Below, in pieces: positions 1-11,617 of a DNA stretch of 64,000 bases; position 1 is the first letter of the stretch, and each line of letters starts with the position of its first letter. The stretch comes from Morella rubra. Lineage: Eukaryota > Streptophyta > Magnoliopsida > Fagales > Myricaceae. The stretch is from positions 20,803,148 through 20,867,147 of the forward strand of contig CM025852.1 of the NCBI GenBank assembly GCA_003952965.2, in the 5' to 3' direction. The translations under genes and the position numbers were made by a program. A model generated the notes under the pieces. The model saw only the letters and a list, made by a program, of their open reading frames with translations. It did not search any database and had not been told where the DNA came from.

Positions 1-562
1 TCCAAATAATGCATCTCTGCTTCTGAGTAATGTCTTGTGATAGTTATAATTGTTGAGCGATGCTTGGTCTTCTCTCGCAAACCTTGTTGAGTTTGATTGA
101 ATATCCCATACCTTCCCTGCTAGTCAAATTCCAAATAACCAGAAGTTAGGCAACTATATAATATATAATACCCTCTTGTATTTGGTGGTGTTTATGGAGG
201 GAAAGAAATAATAGATGTTTTGATAATAAGGCGTTATCGTTGGAGTGCTTGAAGGGCCAGATGTTGCAGTCACTTTTTAGTGGGCAAATACGGTGGTGGG
301 TTTTCCGTTTTTGAACCTTTTGAACCTTTTGGATTTTTGTAGTTTTATAGCTTCTATGGATGTTTTCAGTAGTTTTTTGTACTGCTAACACTCTTTCTTT
401 TTCAATAAAGTCTAATTTATCAAAAAAATACATATGATATATAATTTTTGTCCTTAATCTTTCTTTTAAGCTAGTATTTTGTTAAATCATATATGTTAGA
501 ACATGTGTCAAGGGTTGTAATTGATCTTATCAATGGGACTATTGAATAATTAAGTTTAGTTT
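1..562. other. single-copy flank outside the duplicated unit
   Basis: AT-rich sequence with no recognisable gene. It is the only part of the window outside the spacer with no second copy: arm 3 begins matching arm 1 at about 562 and arm 2 stops matching at about 703. Around 311-332 there is a short direct repeat of TTTTGAACC. The minus-strand open frame at 146-433 is lysine-rich low complexity and I do not regard it as a gene. Confidence 0.7.
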
Positions 563-1826
563 ATCTAAAATTTTCAGATATGATCCATGTACCTAATTAA
601 CTCAAATATATCTACATTTAGGCCTAGTTCATTTACTTACAAAGAATGAACTTATTCATAAAACTATATTATTCGAGTGAATTAGATGCACCATATAGAT
701 CGATAAAATTAATAAAACAAATAATCTTATCTCAAACTTTTTTTAAAAAAATTTCCCTTTTTGATTCTTTATCAGACATCTTTTGTTGTTTATTTACATT
801 TCTTTTTGTATAAATAAACACAAAGAAATGGGACATACAACAGGCTTAACTTTGTTTTCTATTATAGATGTGTTTTATTTTTTAATGTATAATTTAATAA
901 TCCAATATTCACATTTCGGAATTTAGTTAAAATGATATTTTATATGATTAATTATAATAGTTAATCAGATTTTGCAATTAATATATGAAAGGACTTAACA
1001 TAGATCTATTCTGTTGGGGAATAAGATTTCCTACTATATCTTAAATAAATCTTTTAAAATGCTTCAAATAGTTTCATTACAGTGCTAAAAGTAACATTAT
1101 CGAGAAAATATATGAGATTGGGCCCGTTTATGACTTTATTCTGTTCCACTTGAAATCCAGATCGAGTTTAAAAAGTCGACGTTATTAAATCGAGCTCAAG
1201 CCTTGCGTTGCGCCAAAACCTTCAGGGCCTCTCCCTTGCACAACCGCCAGCCGTCCTCTCTCCTCGCCATTGCCGGAAAATGGCTTCCGGCAGCTAACCA
1301 ATCTTCCCTCCCAAGCGAACTGCATTTTTTACTCATCCTTGGAGTAGGATTGTCAAAGCCATCGTCGGGCCACTCTGTTACAGCCAGCGCTCTCCCTATC
1401 TTTGGCTTCCCTCCCAAGTTTCTTGCAATTTCATCCAATTGAATGGTTATGCTCGCTACTTTTGTGAATTCTTGGTGGTCGATGTGAAGTTGTGCTCGCA
1501 ACTTTTGTGAAAACGAGCAAATAAGAGGTTAGAGTGCTTGTGTGAGCCCTTTAACTTTGTTAGTTTTATGAGGTTGGGATATCCGTGTTTTGGGCATTTT
1601 GAATGTGAAATTGTTGGGAGGGTGGTCTTCTGGATTGCCTCGTCTTGTTTGTAAAAGGAAATCATAAAATATCGCGGGCCTTAATATTCTTACATCCTTA
1701 ATGGAGAATTCCATGGCATGCGTAGGCATTATCTGGCATGATATTTTTTGTCTCATGCGCATAAGAAATTTGGGGAACTCGTTACAATTAGAAAAGGACC
1801 AGTATACTTCACCCCAGAAAAAAGGG

Positions 1827-1845
1827 GAGAGAGAGAGAGAGAGAG
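1827..1845. repeat. (GA)n microsatellite
   Basis: About nine GA dinucleotides in a row. The same tract recurs in arm 2 (as CT) near 53834-53852 and in arm 3 near 56237-56255. Confidence 0.8.
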
Positions 1846-2998
1846 GACTAGAATGATAGGCCCAAATATAGTTTGGAAGTTCAAAAAGGCTCATTTGCAC
1901 TTTCTGTTTTGTTGAGCCCTGCTTTCGACTCTTGTTTGATGGTTGCACATGCCAAAAACCCAGTAATTCGCTCGAAATATGCATATTATATTCCAATTCC
2001 AAGCCTTAATTAGCATGAGCATGTATTAATTCACCTCTCTGTGTTTCATAGCTTTTCAGTTGGAGATTTAGCAACTTAAACATTGATACATATAAAAGTT
2101 GCTTGTGGGGCTGGTACTAACAACACGTCTTACATTTTTTTTTACTTCACATGCATTTTTTTCTTAATTTTTTTTTTTAACACGCCAGTATCGAGTCTCC
2201 TTTCCCCTTTTCCTGTTGTTCCTCTTTTTTTGGTGCATAATCCTTTTTTATTTTCTTGCATTTCACATGTGTGCTGGAATGATGGGGCTATCTCTTGGAG
2301 AAAAGCGCTTATACAGAGTTGCACTGCTCAAGGGCTTCGTTCTGATGGTCAAAGAATACTAACTTAATGACCTATGTATGTCCAAACCAGAGTAATACCC
2401 ACTCCAAAGGAAAGGTCATTATATATGTCCATTGCAGGCCAACCGCAGGACAGATGTTTGAGGTTGTGTATGTTGACTTCTATATCTTCTAGTTTTATAA
2501 ATGTCGATTGAGCTCATGTAGTTTCTCTCAAACGTGCATAGTTCACGCAAACTTAGTACTTGTTTTGCATCATCGTTGCCGTGATGGAAGCATAACTGTA
2601 AATGCTTGACATTTTTATTTGCCTAAAAGATCTATGATCAGAGGCGTGGGTGCAGTTCCATGACTTTGCTGTCTTTGGAAACAGAAACTAAAATGTATCT
2701 TGTTAACTTCTTGCTCCTGAAGGCTGCTTTGAGCAATACAGTCATCCCAGGAGTTCGTGTTGCAGCTGGGGCATCAGGGTCATGTGCAACCAAAAATGGA
2801 CAATTAATAGCGGCGAAGAATTTTGCGGTTTGACACATCAGATGTCCCTGTAATAGCTACTTTGACAAAGGTGAGAAGCTGTTGCAGTCTTTTTATGTTC
2901 CAACCGTTCTCACATTATTAACTTCTGCCCTTCTCTTTTACAGGTGGGTAGACACTGAACTGTAGATGCACTTCAGAAGGGCACAAGCGCTGTTCCGG

Positions 2999-3187
2999 TG
3001 GTGTTTGATTGTGAAAATTTTAGATATTAAAATTAATAAAAAAATAAAGAGAAAAATAATTAAAATTAATTTTTTATATTTATTTAAAATAAAATAATAA
3101 TAATTTAATAAAGAGAAAAAATTTTAAAATATTATTTTATTAGAGTAAAAATTTTGATGCGTAAATTTCCAAAGTGGAGCACCACCT
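2999..3187. mobile_element. candidate AT-rich MITE remnant
   Basis: A very AT-rich stretch bounded by GGTGGTG on the left and CACCACC on the right, with imperfect inverted similarity just inside (GAAAATTTTA against TAAAAATTTT). It looks like a non-autonomous DNA transposon remnant, but the terminal inverted repeat is short and degraded and I see no clear target-site duplication. Copies occur near 52490-52680 and 57409-57596. Confidence 0.3.
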
Positions 3188-3954
3188 CGATTTCTTCTCT
3201 AATATTAAATAATGCGTTTGTGGGTTCACTAAACGAGGTAGTGCATACCTACAGCCTACTATCCTAGGATCATTCTCGACGTGATGTCTGTGGAAAAACA
3301 AGGTAGGTGAGCAGCTAATAATAAAATGGGATTCTGAGACAGCGGCCGCTGAAGCCGGATCATGACACGTTTTGACCTTCTGATGCCATTATAGGGGGTG
3401 CATTGCACAGGGACTGTTTTGTAGAAGTACTTTCGATAACTTACCCAGGTGAACGTGAATATAGACCGACTCGTTGTCCAGATATTGGGTCTGTTCTAAT
3501 CCCAATTATTAGAGCTCTGGGGTGTTGCTCAGCTCATTCCACTTATTGCCTCTCTTTTTTTGTTTGTGCTGGAGAAAGGCTATGCAGATCCTTTCGGCAG
3601 CTATTCTGGACCATCCGCCTCCACGCTGTCTTGTCCCACTGTGGCGAAATCTTCGCATTTCGCTCCTGTGGAAGGGGAGACACGCGAGGACTAGAAACGT
3701 CTTGGAATCGATATCGGAAGCGAAATCTTTTAAAAGAGTCGATACGAGTTCAATCTGACAATCCTACTCTCACTCGTTTCGTCCTTCTCCCACTCATCCA
3801 CCCGTAGTTGTACTGAACTGTTCAAAGCCACCCCAGAGTGTTTTTTTTTTTTTTGTTCTTTTCTCCTTTCTCTCACTAGAATCATTTAAGGTGGATAATC
3901 AAGTTCCCAAGTCCAAGTTTTGTGTTGTCCATTGGGCAAATCGGGCATAAAGTC

Positions 3955-4111
3955 AGGAGAGCAAACCCATACGGTTGTCCTAATCAAGGAGGCCATCCTC
4001 GAATTCAGAAGTCCATACAAAAGTTGTGACAGGAGAGCCAACCCAATCCATACACTTGTCCTAATCAAGTAGGCCATCTTTCAATTCAGAAGCCCATACA
4101 AAAGTTGTGAC
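3955..4111 (+). repeat. two-copy ~80-bp tandem repeat (arm 1)
   Basis: Unit 1 (3955-4030, 76 bp) and unit 2 (4031-4111, 81 bp) both begin AGGAGAG and end in AAAAGTTGTGAC, sharing TTGTCCTAATCAAG and CCATACAAAAGTTGTGAC. They differ by scattered substitutions and a 5-bp insertion in unit 2. Confidence 0.85.
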
Positions 4112-5160
4112 ACTCCGATTTCACAATCAAAAATTAAGCGAAAGTAACAAAAACTGTCTAATTTTAAAGATAAATATTAAATTATTGGATGAAGGGTCTG
4201 AATTCCCAACCACATTTGCGTCTCACAATGATCTTTTTCATCATCATTATTAAAATAGAAAGAAAACTAGGTAGAGCAGATCTTTTTTTTTCATTATCAT
4301 TAAAATGGAAAGAAAAATAGCGGGAGCAGCTTGGCCTTATCACACCCACCTAAACCTTAAGGCGGTGTCCCACGGCTTCCATCGGCATCTCTTTACCTCA
4401 CTCTCTTATAGCTGGACACAAACGAGTGGATGCTGACTTGAACAAAACTCCTGGATGTGTTCTCACGGGGGGCCTTCACAAGTTACCCTTTCTGCCTTCT
4501 CTACATTCCCCCCCGCCCCCTCAATTCTCGCTCCTCACACGCCCATTAGGTCTCAGGACCTATTTAAATTGCCTAATTATCAACAGATTTGGTAAATATT
4601 CAAGGTGCTCGCCAACCCCTTAAGCAGCCTATTCCGGGCCAGAAATGAAGAATTCAAAGGCAATTGGTTGTGGAATTTTTAGAACCCATCTATCCTACCG
4701 AAAGACTACTGATAAATGCAATGTAGGAAGTTTTGTTTTTAATCAAAGACAGAAAGCCGTAATTGGACCAACCACTTAACTTCGAACTTTATTAAGAGAC
4801 AGAAACCAGATCATAAGTCCTTGGGAGTTGGGCCTGATTGTTTTGACTATTTTAAGTATTGGAATTAGTTTCGTGTCTATGCCATGTATTGCCCCGACAA
4901 GATACCGTAAGTCATAGGTTAAGTCCCATGAGGAAATTAATTTGGCATCTTTTTCCTACTACCCTATGCGCGAATATCCCATGAAAGATGGGATCCTATC
5001 AACAACCCATATCAGAAAACCAAACGAAAAAATAAACCCAGAAGTAAGAAGAAATAATAACAAAAAAAGAAAACGTAAAAGAAAGAGAAGGAGAACGTTA
5101 TTCACAGAAGGTTTTTCTTTTTTCAGACATTTGTCCCAACAACTGTATCTTTGGATTTCA

Positions 5161-5166
5161 TTTATT
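5161..5166 (-). terminator. candidate poly(A) signal of F5H (arm 1)
   Basis: AATAAA on the minus strand, about 317 bp beyond the F5H stop codon. It is conserved in all three arms and gives a plausible 3' UTR length, but the site is inferred from the hexamer only. Confidence 0.45.
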
Positions 5167-5482
5167 TGATTGGTTAACAGAAGTCTACAGTTACAAAGGG
5201 GATCGATCGAGAAGAGAAAAATTGAAATAGAAGCAAGTGTAGAAGTGTCTTATCCACAGAACAGAAGACTTCGAATCCTCTCAATTTCATCTCTTCAGCC
5301 TTCGCAATTATTTTTGGTTGGCTCTTTTCAAATCATAACAATAACAAAAACCAGAAACCAAAAAAGAACAAGGAAAAGGCCAGGCAAGTACCGATCACCT
5401 GTGACCTCTTTCATTTCTGATCTATCCACAATATCGATTTATATAGAGTCTCCATGTCCAATCCCACTCACTGATCCTTTGC

Positions 5483-7496
5483 TCAACCCAGACGGCAAAC
5501 GACCCGTTTAGTCGGTATGGCGATGAGTCGAGTCGCCCTCGGCGCTGTGAGTCCGAACACATCGTTCATGTCCAGCTCACTCGGCTTCATCCCGTCCGGT
5601 AACTCCCACGTGAAGCAGTGGAGGAGGTGAGACACGGCCAAGTCCAGCGCGAAGAGGCCGAGTTGCATTCCGGGGCAGGACCTTCGACCTGAACCGAACG
5701 GAATAAACTCGAAGTTACTCCCTTTGAAATCAGGAACACCGTCTCTGAGGAACCTCGAGGGCTTGAAGGTGTCGGGGTCCTCCCACGAGTTCTCGTCCCT
5801 GCCAATAGCCCACGCGTTGATCATCACACGCGACTTCGCCGGGATGTAGTAGCCGGCGACCTCAGCGTCCTCAGAGGTCTCGTGGAGGAGTAGGGGAATG
5901 GGTGGATGAAGGCGTAGGGTCTCTTTGAGAGAGCATTTTAGATACGTTAGCTTCTCGAAGTCGCTCTCTTCAATCCGCCGGTCCAGACCCACTACTTCGG
6001 AGAGTTCTTGTTGGACCCTCTTTAGATCCTCTGGACTTCTCATCAGCTCTGCCATGGCCCACTCTATCGCTGACGCCACAGTCTCCGTCCCACCAAACAT
6101 CACGTCCTGTAATGCGAGTGCCCACGTTGCAGGCCATGGTTTTAGAACAATATAATATAAAAGTACAAAATCTACTGCGACTTTAGCTTCTACAAGGTAT
6201 CAACTTAATCGGATATTATATATTTGGGAGAATCATGGGTTGTCTTATGATTTTTCTTTAAAATATAAGCCATTGTCGCTTGATTGATGAGTACTGCTTA
6301 CTGTTCCCGCATAGTTGATAAGCTGATAAAATGTGCATATATATTGTTGGACAAACGTGTGAGTAAATTCAGGGACTCTAATTTTTTAAGAACGAGGGGT
6401 TCACATACTAATTAAGAATGAATTGCCTTGAATATCGATATGCTAGTAATCATTAAATAATTGATGGTTGAATTGCCTGATCAAATAGTGGATAATAATT
6501 TTGGAATCGAAGTTTATGGATGTGCTTGATATGATTTAACTGAATTTAAAATATAACGTTTCAAAAATTTTCTTACCATGATGATGGCTTTGATGTTATC
6601 TCTGGTGAGTTTGATGGAGTCATCAGACGCGCTACCTTTTGCCTCTTCACTGTAAAAAGCTAGCAAATCATCCACCATATCAGTATCGTCATTATCCTTA
6701 ACCAAACCATGGTTTTTCTCTTCTTCTGCATGTGATCGTCGATGATGTGGTCGATGAACCCGTCCAGCGATTGACGAGCCTTGAAAAGCCTCTGGTTCAA
6801 TCCCTGCGGGTCGAACCAGCTGAGCCAGGGAATGAAATCCGCGATATTGAAAGCTCCAAACAGCTTAGAGAACTCCTGCAGTATCCCAATGAACTCGTCC
6901 TGGCCTTCATGGGAAAGCGAACCGAAAGCGGCCCTGTATATTATGTTCCTCGTCAGTGCAAACACCATCTCGCCGATGTTGACCGGCTTGCCGGTGTTTG
7001 CCGCCACGACACGCACAATAGCGTCGACCTCGTCCCGTACGGAATCCCAAGACTCGGCCCGTTTGCGGCTGAAAAGCTTCACGACGCAAAGCTTGCGCAT
7101 CTGGCGCCAGAACGGGCCGTAGTTAGCGAAAGCCATGTCGGCACGGTCGTAAGTAAGGTACTTGATGGCTATGGTAGCTGGACGGTTGGAGAAGATGTTG
7201 TCCTGGGCCTGAAGCACCTGGCGAGCCACGTCGGGGTTCGACACGGCCACCATGTGTAAATACCCAATCCGGAGGTGAAAGAGTCCACCGTATTGCTTGG
7301 CCAGTTTGGCCAGCCCCCGGTGGGTTAACTGGTCCATCATCGCCATGTTACCGACAATTGGTAACCCTTTAGGCCCCGGTGGATATGGCAACCTCCGTCG
7401 GAGACGAAAAACTAGACCCAACAGGAATAGTAAGGGGACGATCATAAAGAAGACCGTCGTGGGCAGAGGTTCCAAACCTTGTAAGAGAGAATCCAT
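5483..7496 (-). CDS. F5H: ferulate 5-hydroxylase (CYP84A), arm 1 copy, 1-bp frameshift
   Basis: Two exons on the minus strand: exon 1 7496-6577, a 470-bp intron 6576-6107 with GT/AG ends, and exon 2 6106-5483. Except for one base it matches the intact copies in arms 2 and 3. Exon 1 is 920 bp instead of 921: one base is missing near 6719-6722, in the run coding for the lysines at residues 258-261. Read literally, the frame shifts and stops after 278 residues at 6660-6662, before the I helix, K helix and haem cysteine, so the product would be inactive. Exon 2 is intact. F5H is an ER-anchored P450 that 5-hydroxylates coniferaldehyde, coniferyl alcohol or ferulate on the way to syringyl lignin. 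The missing base may be a true null mutation or a consensus error. Confidence 0.88.
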
Positions 7497-7568
7497 GGCG
7501 CTATATTTTGGCGCGTGATGAGAATGCAACTCTAAACGTTGCTAGTTTGGAAGCAGATATTATGAGCC

Positions 7569-7576
7569 TTTATATA
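7569..7576 (-). promoter_or_regulatory. TATA box of F5H (arm 1)
   Basis: TATATAAA on the minus strand, 73 bp upstream of the ATG. It is conserved in all three copies. Confidence 0.6.
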
Positions 7577-8416
7577 CAAATTTTTGTGGCTCCTGCGGAC
7601 AATCTGCTCAAGTTTGAATAGTATCCGATAATTTGACCACACTATTTATTACTTCCTTAAAGATCAGATTTCGATTTTATTGTTTGGATTTATTTTATTA
7701 ATTATTTTTGTCTAGGATAATCATGACCGTCTATCAAGGAGTAAAACATCAGGATCGAGTAGGTGAGTGAAAATTACGAACATTAATTCATTTGGATTCA
7801 CGAGTTTTGCACTTTGGCTTGTACAGTTCCCGTATATCATGTCCGTCTACGTACGTACACGCATGCATGCTCACACATTATCTATGTACAGAATACTCCT
7901 ATACAAGTATAATTAAGAAATTAATATACATATCTAGTCGTAGAAAATTTGCCTACATGCAATGGGGTAATTGCATAAATTTAACTCGCTAGAATAATTA
8001 TATGAGCGAGGATAGATTAATGATTATTAATTAATGTGAATTCTAGGCGTGGGTTGCTGCCATGTGATCTCTTATTTTTGTCATCTTTTCTCTTAGCAAG
8101 AACACGATAATTAGTCTTCCTTGCCAATTCTTCTTGGATAGAAACCTTCAAAACCTCTGTGCAAATTAAGGCAAACTAAACATCCGACAATTATGTATAT
8201 TATTCAGTAAAAACGTCCTTCGATACTTTAGCAAAGCTAAGTTTAGCGGTACTGGAGACTACTAATTATATATTAATTATTCGGTGGAAACCTTCAAAAC
8301 CTTGGCAAAGGCTAATCATAAACTAACAGCTAGCAATTTCCTTTTTCTTTCGGCTAATTAAGCAATATCCTAGCTGTTTAAGATTGAGGAGCTAGCACCA
8401 CACGTACGTCACCCGC
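7577..8416. other. F5H upstream region (arm 1)
   Basis: Promoter-side sequence with no gene. It includes an alternating CATG/TACG stretch near 7849-7870 (one CATG unit longer in arm 2), which resembles an RY-type motif. Confidence 0.4.
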
Positions 8417-8424
8417 TATATAAA
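8417..8424 (+). promoter_or_regulatory. candidate divergent TATA box upstream of F5H (arm 1)
   Basis: TATATAAA on the plus strand, pointing away from F5H and ~0.9 kb from its ATG. About 190 bp downstream there is a consensus splice donor (CTG|GTAAGT, GT at 8611). Together they look like the start of a divergent transcript, but I find no convincing coding exon after it. Conserved at 47219-47226 (-) and 62860-62867 (+). Confidence 0.35.
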
Positions 8425-8540
8425 GTCACTGCATGGGTCCAGTACAGATTGTAGTTATTCTGCTATTTTCCAAATTAATTAGCTCCGGTCCCTAGTCCTG
8501 TTTCTTTTTGCTTCCTCATTAAAATCCAGGCAGCTGATCT

Positions 8541-8547
8541 ACCAACC
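8541..8547 (+). promoter_or_regulatory. AC-element-like MYB motif (ACCAACC)
   Basis: ACCAACC matches the AC-II type site used by lignin MYB factors. It lies about 1 kb upstream of the F5H start. A single 7-mer is weak evidence, and F5H is known in some species not to depend on AC elements. Confidence 0.2.
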
Positions 8548-11500
8548 CTTCCGCAGTTTGTGCCCTCAAATATAGCTCAGTATAGGAAGCTGAAGCTCCA
8601 ACCCATCCTGGTAAGTCTTTTGTTAAGAACCGAAAAGGTGAAGGATTTGATGCTTGATCTTATGATCTGTACACTGCGATCCCGTCACCGTCGTGGTTTG
8701 ACAGTCGAACCGACGTCGATGTTTTCATCTCACCGTTTCGGTTTTCGTTTTTTAACAAAAAAATATTTTTCCCTTCAAATTGTCGTACGTATACTATGAC
8801 GACATTAATATCTTCAGTACCTCTCGAAATAGAGCAATTAATTAATATTAATCTGCACAAATTTTCCGTCAAATTCATACTTCACACCCAAGAGATCGAT
8901 AGATGACTTCGATTGCGTGTAATTCGCATCACTCTAACGTCAGTATCATTGTAGTAACATTCTTAATTAATTAATTAATTATGTCTGATGAGTGCTATTC
9001 CCGCACTTGTTTCTCCTTGGCCATTTAGAGTCCCCCACTTGCTTCTTCTTGGCCATTTCGAGTCATATCAATAAAGAAAAGGCGAAAATGGGGAAGGTCT
9101 TATCCCTGCTGAGTGCCAAATTTCAAAGCCCCAGAGAATAAGAAACGTTACAGCTACGTACAAAGCCAGTCCAATATTTTTTTTTTTAATCAACGTGAGC
9201 TTAATTAATGGAGAGGACAATCCGGATCTGGTGGACCACCAGATAGAAATGGAACATCCCGATAAGTTGTCACGTCTTAGTCATGAAAATTAAGTTCCCT
9301 TGAGTTGAGGCTATTTAGCTACAGTGGATGATCATTTTGAGAAATACAAAGCTTGATTTAATTTTTTTTTTTATCATGATTAATTTGCTATTTATCTGCA
9401 CTATTTAGCTTTCTAAGTTGGCCTATCAAATGTAAGGGAACCTTGGATTACAAAGTTCTGGTCCGGTCCCCAAATGACATGATTAAAGTAGGCAAGACTC
9501 AATTTTAGCCGTCAATATCTCCAACTGCCTCGGCCAAATATTGATTGGAAATTAATGGTAAAGCTTTTTCTTCTCTGCTCTTATGAAAATGATGATTTTA
9601 CCCGAAACATCCACAGTCAAAGATAAGACAAGAGATAACAGAACAAGCGGATCAACAACAATAAATATATATATATAATATATATATATGGTTACTCCAA
9701 GATGCTACAATTTGACCTTTGGTCACAAACCACATTGTTCTTTCCATTTCCTAGATCAATAAAAGCACATTTTGCAGATGAATGGAAGTTGTTTAAATAA
9801 GTTATACCATAAAATAATATTATATTATATGCTGATACTGATACTGCATATAGAATATTGGTACCACAAGTAAATTAACTTCTTATGTCACTTTTAACCG
9901 ACACATAAATTTGATGCACCAACTATAAAATAATCTGAACTATTCAGTGGATTGTGAGTGTTAATTGAACAGGTGTTGGGATTTTTTTATTATCTTTTTA
10001 TTTTTATTTTCCTAAATAGATTTTGAGGGAGTACTCAACTAAGTAAAATTCCATGTACGAAGTAGTCCGATTAATGGACCAATCATTTATATCATAGGTT
10101 TAGGTTTCAGGCTATACTTAAGATGGGAATTAAGACTAGATTATATATCAACCTTGATCAATCAAGGTCTCCCTTACTTTAGAAAATACCAATATAGATA
10201 AAGATCCTCTGGATTTAATTACCAAGGTATTTACTTTGTATGATTCTTTATACCTGAAATTAACCATTATTCTTATATGAAATTATTTGGATTTTTGTAC
10301 TTCAGTACTTATAATTCTCAAATGTAATGAAATTAAAGAGAAAGTCTAAGTTGGTAATAAAAGCAATAAATACTGATGTCAAAATTTATAAAAATCTACT
10401 TTAATATATCATGTATATATATATTGTTGATGTTTGTTAGAATATTTGGTATATATAGACCATTAATTTAGGAGATTGATGACCGGCTTTGATCAAAGAG
10501 TTTTGATTGAGTCCTTTGATTAAGCTACAAATTATTAGGGCACTAATTTGTGAAGATTTGTCTTCCCATTCTTAAATAAGTACGTACACACTCTCATAGA
10601 GTTGACATGTGTGGTATTGCTGGCTTTTGAGTTCGTAACATAATTACGTATATAGGCCCAACGTATTACACCTGTGTGGACGATGTTTGTATATAAAAGC
10701 AATCGACCGACATATATATATATATATAATTAGTTTCGTGACTTAGAAGTGAAACCGGTATCGGGGTACTGTCACGTTGCCCCGAAAAAAAAAACTTTCA
10801 AATTTGTTAGTGAAGTGAATTAGATGGTAGTTTTATTGGCATTGTAAAAAATTTCATAAAATGTATTAAAAATATTTGATTATAATTTAATTTTTATTAG
10901 AGTTTGTAAAAAGAGTAGAGATAAATGATGTAATGAAATTTTTTAATAAAAAAATATTGGAAAAAAGGTATGTTAGAATTTTTTTTTTTTCTGAAAAATG
11001 TAAGAGTTCAAGTAAAAAATGTTGAAACTTGTGTTGACTTTTTTGAAATTTTGGATATTTTAGTTGTTAAATTTTTTTTTGTATTCAAAAGAAATTTAGT
11101 GACTGAATATCAATTTCTTATCAGAAACCAAGCTCCAGCTGGAGGAGAGGATTGTTTTGGTGGAATCTGTACATGAATACAGTATATATCTGTCCTCTTT
11201 ACGGCCGTGTGTAATCTGCCACCAACCATGCATTATATTTTATCGTAATTTCCCACGACTGATCTTCGTCTAACCCTTGTCTGAAAGAGGTTTCTCTTTT
11301 AGCTGACCATACCAGCTTTAGGTTAGGCGGTCCAGTTCAAGGGTTTCACTGACCCACCCTATAGATGAGTAATACCATCGATCGCAGTACCCGTCCCGTT
11401 GAGTTTGAAACTGTCGTGATCAGCAATTACGAATTGCTTGTGCAGATTTGGTGCAAAAACTTCAGACAATGTGAACTAGAGGACCCTAAGAAGGAAGTGG

Positions 11501-11597
11501 ATATGGACAAATGCTGCCCGGAAAGTCTGACGGTTGAAATAATGGACACGACGCTGACAATTACGGAACTAAGTAGTAAAAGTCAAAGCCTACACGA

Positions 11598-11617
11598 GGG
11601 TTGGGGTTGGGGTTGGG
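11598..11617 (+). other. G-quadruplex motif, telomere-like G/T repeat (arm 1)
   Basis: Four G runs of 3, 4, 4 and 3 bases separated by TT, a textbook short-loop G4 pattern. It is a single short tract, not a telomere array. Confidence 0.6.

Larger units (their letters stand above)
563..5160. other. arm 1 intergenic region downstream of F5H
   Basis: No gene I can recognise. It holds a (GA)n microsatellite at 1827-1845, an AT-rich element-like stretch at about 3000-3190, and a two-copy tandem repeat at 3955-4111. Open frames at 1196-1501 and 1529-2002 (-) and at 3403-3807 (+) are present in all three arms, but they lack recognisable domains and are probably chance frames. Confidence 0.6.

Noticed and set aside
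1196..2002. Open frames of 101 and 157 codons on the minus strand, present in all three arms.
   Set aside because: Their conservation across arms only reflects the large duplication. They contain microsatellite-encoded stretches and no recognisable domain, signal peptide or splice context.
2638..2838. Gene-fragment-like 66-codon frame with a downstream CAG splice-acceptor-like site near 2942.
   Set aside because: I could not tie it to any family on either strand, and frames are broken on both sides. At most a degraded fragment.
3403..3807. 134-codon plus-strand open frame, repeated at 51870-52274 and 57812-58216.
   Set aside because: No domain or family resemblance; arm 3 substitutions change residues freely. 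Treated as a chance frame.
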